Positions 61,942-64,000 of a stretch of 64,000 nucleotides of DNA are shown piece by piece. The notes below the pieces were generated by a model. The model was given only the letters and a program-made list of their open reading frames with translations. It was not told the DNA's origin and did not search any database. The DNA is from Vibrio hepatarius (GTDB taxonomy: Bacteria; Pseudomonadota; Gammaproteobacteria; Enterobacterales; Vibrionaceae): the NCBI RefSeq assembly GCF_018860525.1, contig NZ_JAHKPM010000070.1, positions 68,226-132,225 of the forward strand, given 5' to 3'. How positions within the stretch are numbered: position 1 is the first letter of the stretch; each line of letters begins with the position of its first letter. Position numbers and translations under genes: made by a program.

Positions 61942-62646
61942 TTAAGCAACAAACGAAGAGGCAATACCGATCAGGCCGCCAAACACGCCTCCCCAAACAA
62001 CAAGCCAACCTAGATGTTGCTTAATCATTTTTTGCACTATCTCTTTAACCAGCTTAGGTGTTAGCTCATTAAGCCGCTGATCAATAATATTCTCGATATT
62101 CGCTTGAATCTCTTCCATCATTGCAGGCGATTCTAACTGATCTTTGAGCGCTTCTTTTACGGCATCACTTTGGCTGATCTCAACCACTGCTTGCTGCATT
62201 TTTTCGACAAATGGTTCTTTGAGTGGTTGTAGAGCTTCAGTGCCACCAAACATGGCCAGCATGCTACCAAAAGAGGAATCTGCGATGACATTCACCAAGG
62301 AATCAAATGTTGGATTAAAATCTACTTTTTCTAAAATGGGCTCAAGTTTGAGGCTTTTTCCTCCAGACATTTCTTTGTTAAGGAAACGGTCTATATTTTC
62401 TTCGGTAAAAAATTGCTCCATCATGAGGCTTTTGATGGCAGCCTTAAATTCCTCAAATCGAGCAGGAATGACACCTGAACCATACAAGCCAGGCACTTTT
62501 TCGAACAGCATGTGGATGGCTAACCAGTTAGTAATCGCGCCTGAGAAAGCGAATAATCCAGCGTAATAGGCAAGGGTGTTGTCAGTTTGATAGCCACCAG
62601 CTAACAAAGCCAGTGCGAGAATATTAGTCAGTAAACTCTTGTTCAT
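61942..62646 (-). CDS. DUF445-family membrane protein
   Basis: About 234 residues from ATG 62646 (AGAGAAAG upstream); an upstream start at 62823 would add a basic stretch that includes a palindrome. N-terminal membrane segments (LLTNILALALLAGGY and AGLFAFSGAITNWLAIHMLFEKVPGLYGSG, the DUF445 signature) are followed by a helical soluble part and a C-terminal hydrophobic anchor (WLVVWGGVFGGLIGIASSF). Function unknown. Confidence 0.8.
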   Translation of the reverse strand: MNKSLLTNILALALLAGGYQTDNTLAYYAGLFAFSGAITNWLAIHMLFEKVPGLYGSGVIPARFEEFKAAIKSLMMEQFFTEENIDRFLNKEMSGGKSLKLEPILEKVDFNPTFDSLVNVIADSSFGSMLAMFGGTEALQPLKEPFVEKMQQAVVEISQSDAVKEALKDQLESPAMMEEIQANIENIIDQRLNELTPKLVKEIVQKMIKQHLGWLVVWGGVFGGLIGIASSFVA

Positions 62647-62698
62647 GCTTTCTCTAAAACAATAATTGGATAGTAGTGTGCGAGTATACACCAAGTAC

Positions 62699-62736
62699 CA
62701 ACGGAGATTGAACAGGATATGGAGTAATCTCCGTTG
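62699..62736. promoter_or_regulatory. Inverted repeat upstream of the DUF445 gene
   Basis: A perfect 11-bp inverted repeat (CAACGGAGATT / AATCTCCGTTG) with a 16-base loop, 53 bases before the chosen start. It may be an operator or a leader hairpin. Confidence 0.5.
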
Positions 62737-62959
62737 TAGCACTCGATTAAAAATACGTTTCTTCGAATTTACATTCGGGTCTCTACCTTCTAGTGTTCCT
62801 GAAGACGCCCCAAAGCACAACAATGCTTTTTGTCTTTCTTACATAACCATATGTTTATAAAGCGATTCATTTGATGCCAACATATGGGTGTGGTAGTGTG
62901 TTATATAGTTAAACTATTGAATTTTTAGAATTTTTTAGAGCGCCTTTGGTTGGGGACAT

Positions 62960-63805
62960 ATGAAGATTACGACTTTAGTGGATAATTTATGTATTAGTAG
63001 TAGGGAAGATCTAAAGGTTGAACGAGGCTTATCTCTTCATATCGAAACGTCCAGTACTGACATTTTATTTGATACTGGTAACAGCAGAACATTTTGTGAT
63101 AACGCACGCCTACTTGATATCGATATTGCTGAGGTTGGCTTGGTGGTGTTGTCTCATCGGCATCATGATCATTGTAATGGCACCTTGCATTTTACCGAAG
63201 CAAATAGTAAAGCAAAAATTTATATGAGAGAGTGCGAGGATCAGAACTATTATTTTCAGGCATTTGGTTTTAAGTCCAACGTAGGCATGGACAAAGAGAT
63301 TTTAGAACGAAATAGTCACCGAATTGAGTTTGTCAAAAATACTACTGAAATTTCGAATAATATTTACATTGTCACTAAAATTGATGAGAAATATGCTCAG
63401 TCTTTAGGTAATAAATATCTTTACACTCAATCAAAAACTGGTTTTGAACGCGATAAGTTTAATCACGAACTTATTCTCGTTATTAAAGAAGAGGATGGCC
63501 TAGTTGTATTTACTGGGTGTGCCCACAGCGGTGTGCTTAATATGGTTGAAACTGTAGTTAATCTGTTTCCAGAGCAAAAAATTAAAGCTGTGGTGGGTGG
63601 TTTTCATCTCGTAGGCCTACCGGTATTTAATAGCATAGGTGGTTCTAAACAAGATATTGAAGTCATTGGTCAAGTTTTAGCTGAGTATCCAATCGATAAG
63701 TTTTATACAGGGCATTGCACAGGAATGAAAGCATACGCCATTCTCAAGCAGGTGCTAAGCGATCGTCTGGAATACATACCAACCGGTCTGAGTGTGTATC
63801 TTTAG
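62960..63805 (+). CDS. MBL-fold metallo-hydrolase
   Basis: The 281-residue cytoplasmic protein has the zinc motif LSHRHHDHCNG (HxHxDH), FDTGNS near the N-terminus, FTGCAHSG and a C-terminal FYTGHCTG. The pattern suits the subfamily that includes 7,8-dihydropterin-6-yl-methyl-(ribofuranosyl)aminobenzene 5'-phosphate synthase-like proteins. Substrate unknown. After it, the last 195 bases of the window are AT-rich and hold nothing I can identify. Confidence 0.8.
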   Translation: MKITTLVDNLCISSREDLKVERGLSLHIETSSTDILFDTGNSRTFCDNARLLDIDIAEVGLVVLSHRHHDHCNGTLHFTEANSKAKIYMRECEDQNYYFQAFGFKSNVGMDKEILERNSHRIEFVKNTTEISNNIYIVTKIDEKYAQSLGNKYLYTQSKTGFERDKFNHELILVIKEEDGLVVFTGCAHSGVLNMVETVVNLFPEQKIKAVVGGFHLVGLPVFNSIGGSKQDIEVIGQVLAEYPIDKFYTGHCTGMKAYAILKQVLSDRLEYIPTGLSVYL

Positions 63806-64000
63806 TGAGTGTTGTTATCAAAGTCACTATAAATCTCATTTAGAGTACGTCATTAGCATAATTAGCTGTTGAATTTATGCAGGAGAATTATATCTAATAT
63901 ATCAAGGTTACTTGTATATTATATATAAATCAATGAATTAAATGACTAAATGATATAGTTTAAAGTCACAATTTTATACTATATTCGAAGTATTTAATTG

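Overview
The window looks like a piece of a Vibrio chromosome, most likely the second one. It carries malT-malP-malQ-glgB in the arrangement I know from Vibrio chromosome II, a PutA without a DNA-binding domain followed by putP, a proVWX system, an OlsF-type acyltransferase and a chitin-binding secreted protein. All calls rest on reading the sequence and on recalled family knowledge; no database search was run.

Layout. 0-13 kb: a LysR regulator, then the maltodextrin/glycogen block (malT divergent from malP-malQ-glgB, with CRP-like and MalT-box-like sites between them) and a dicarboxylate/amino acid symporter. 13-21 kb: a secreted chitin-binding protein and a tight seven-gene operon (DedA, ATP-grasp, DinB, NRDE, YHS, small membrane protein, OlsF-like). 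21-23.7 kb, minus strand: a HAD phosphatase and a three-gene operon (FosA-like, carbon-nitrogen hydrolase, GNAT).

23.9-35.3 kb is the most unusual part: an R-body (reb) locus. I count eleven clear RebB-family proteins of 87-93 residues, eight of them in one tandem array on the plus strand. Three more small proteins are divergent or associated. The minus-strand reb operon starts with an AraC-type regulator and a RimJ/RimL-type acetyltransferase. A second acetyltransferase of the same type, a membrane-anchored lysozyme-like protein, a multi-pass membrane protein and several small orphans lie among the reb genes. Flanking DNA is very AT-rich, while the reb genes have host-like composition. R-bodies are contractile protein ribbons that unroll and pierce membranes. 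The setting suggests a self-contained system with its own regulator, candidate N-terminal modifying enzymes and candidate lysis factor; that integrated reading is inference.

36-43.3 kb: an NfrB-like glycosyltransferase without the C-terminal domain of the E. coli protein, an NfrA-like TPR/outer-membrane protein, and a secreted protein whose C-terminus resembles clan CD/C80 cysteine proteases. 43.5-64 kb returns to ordinary chromosome: pdxH; two paralogous coiled-coil/PEGA lipid-free envelope proteins; an AraC regulator with putA, a separate PutA C-terminal-domain gene and putP; a B3-type metallo-beta-lactamase-fold protein; two VOC proteins; a LysR regulator; proVWX; an Lrp/AsnC regulator; a DUF445 membrane protein; and an MBL-fold hydrolase. 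I saw no tRNA, rRNA, CRISPR array, integrase or transposase.
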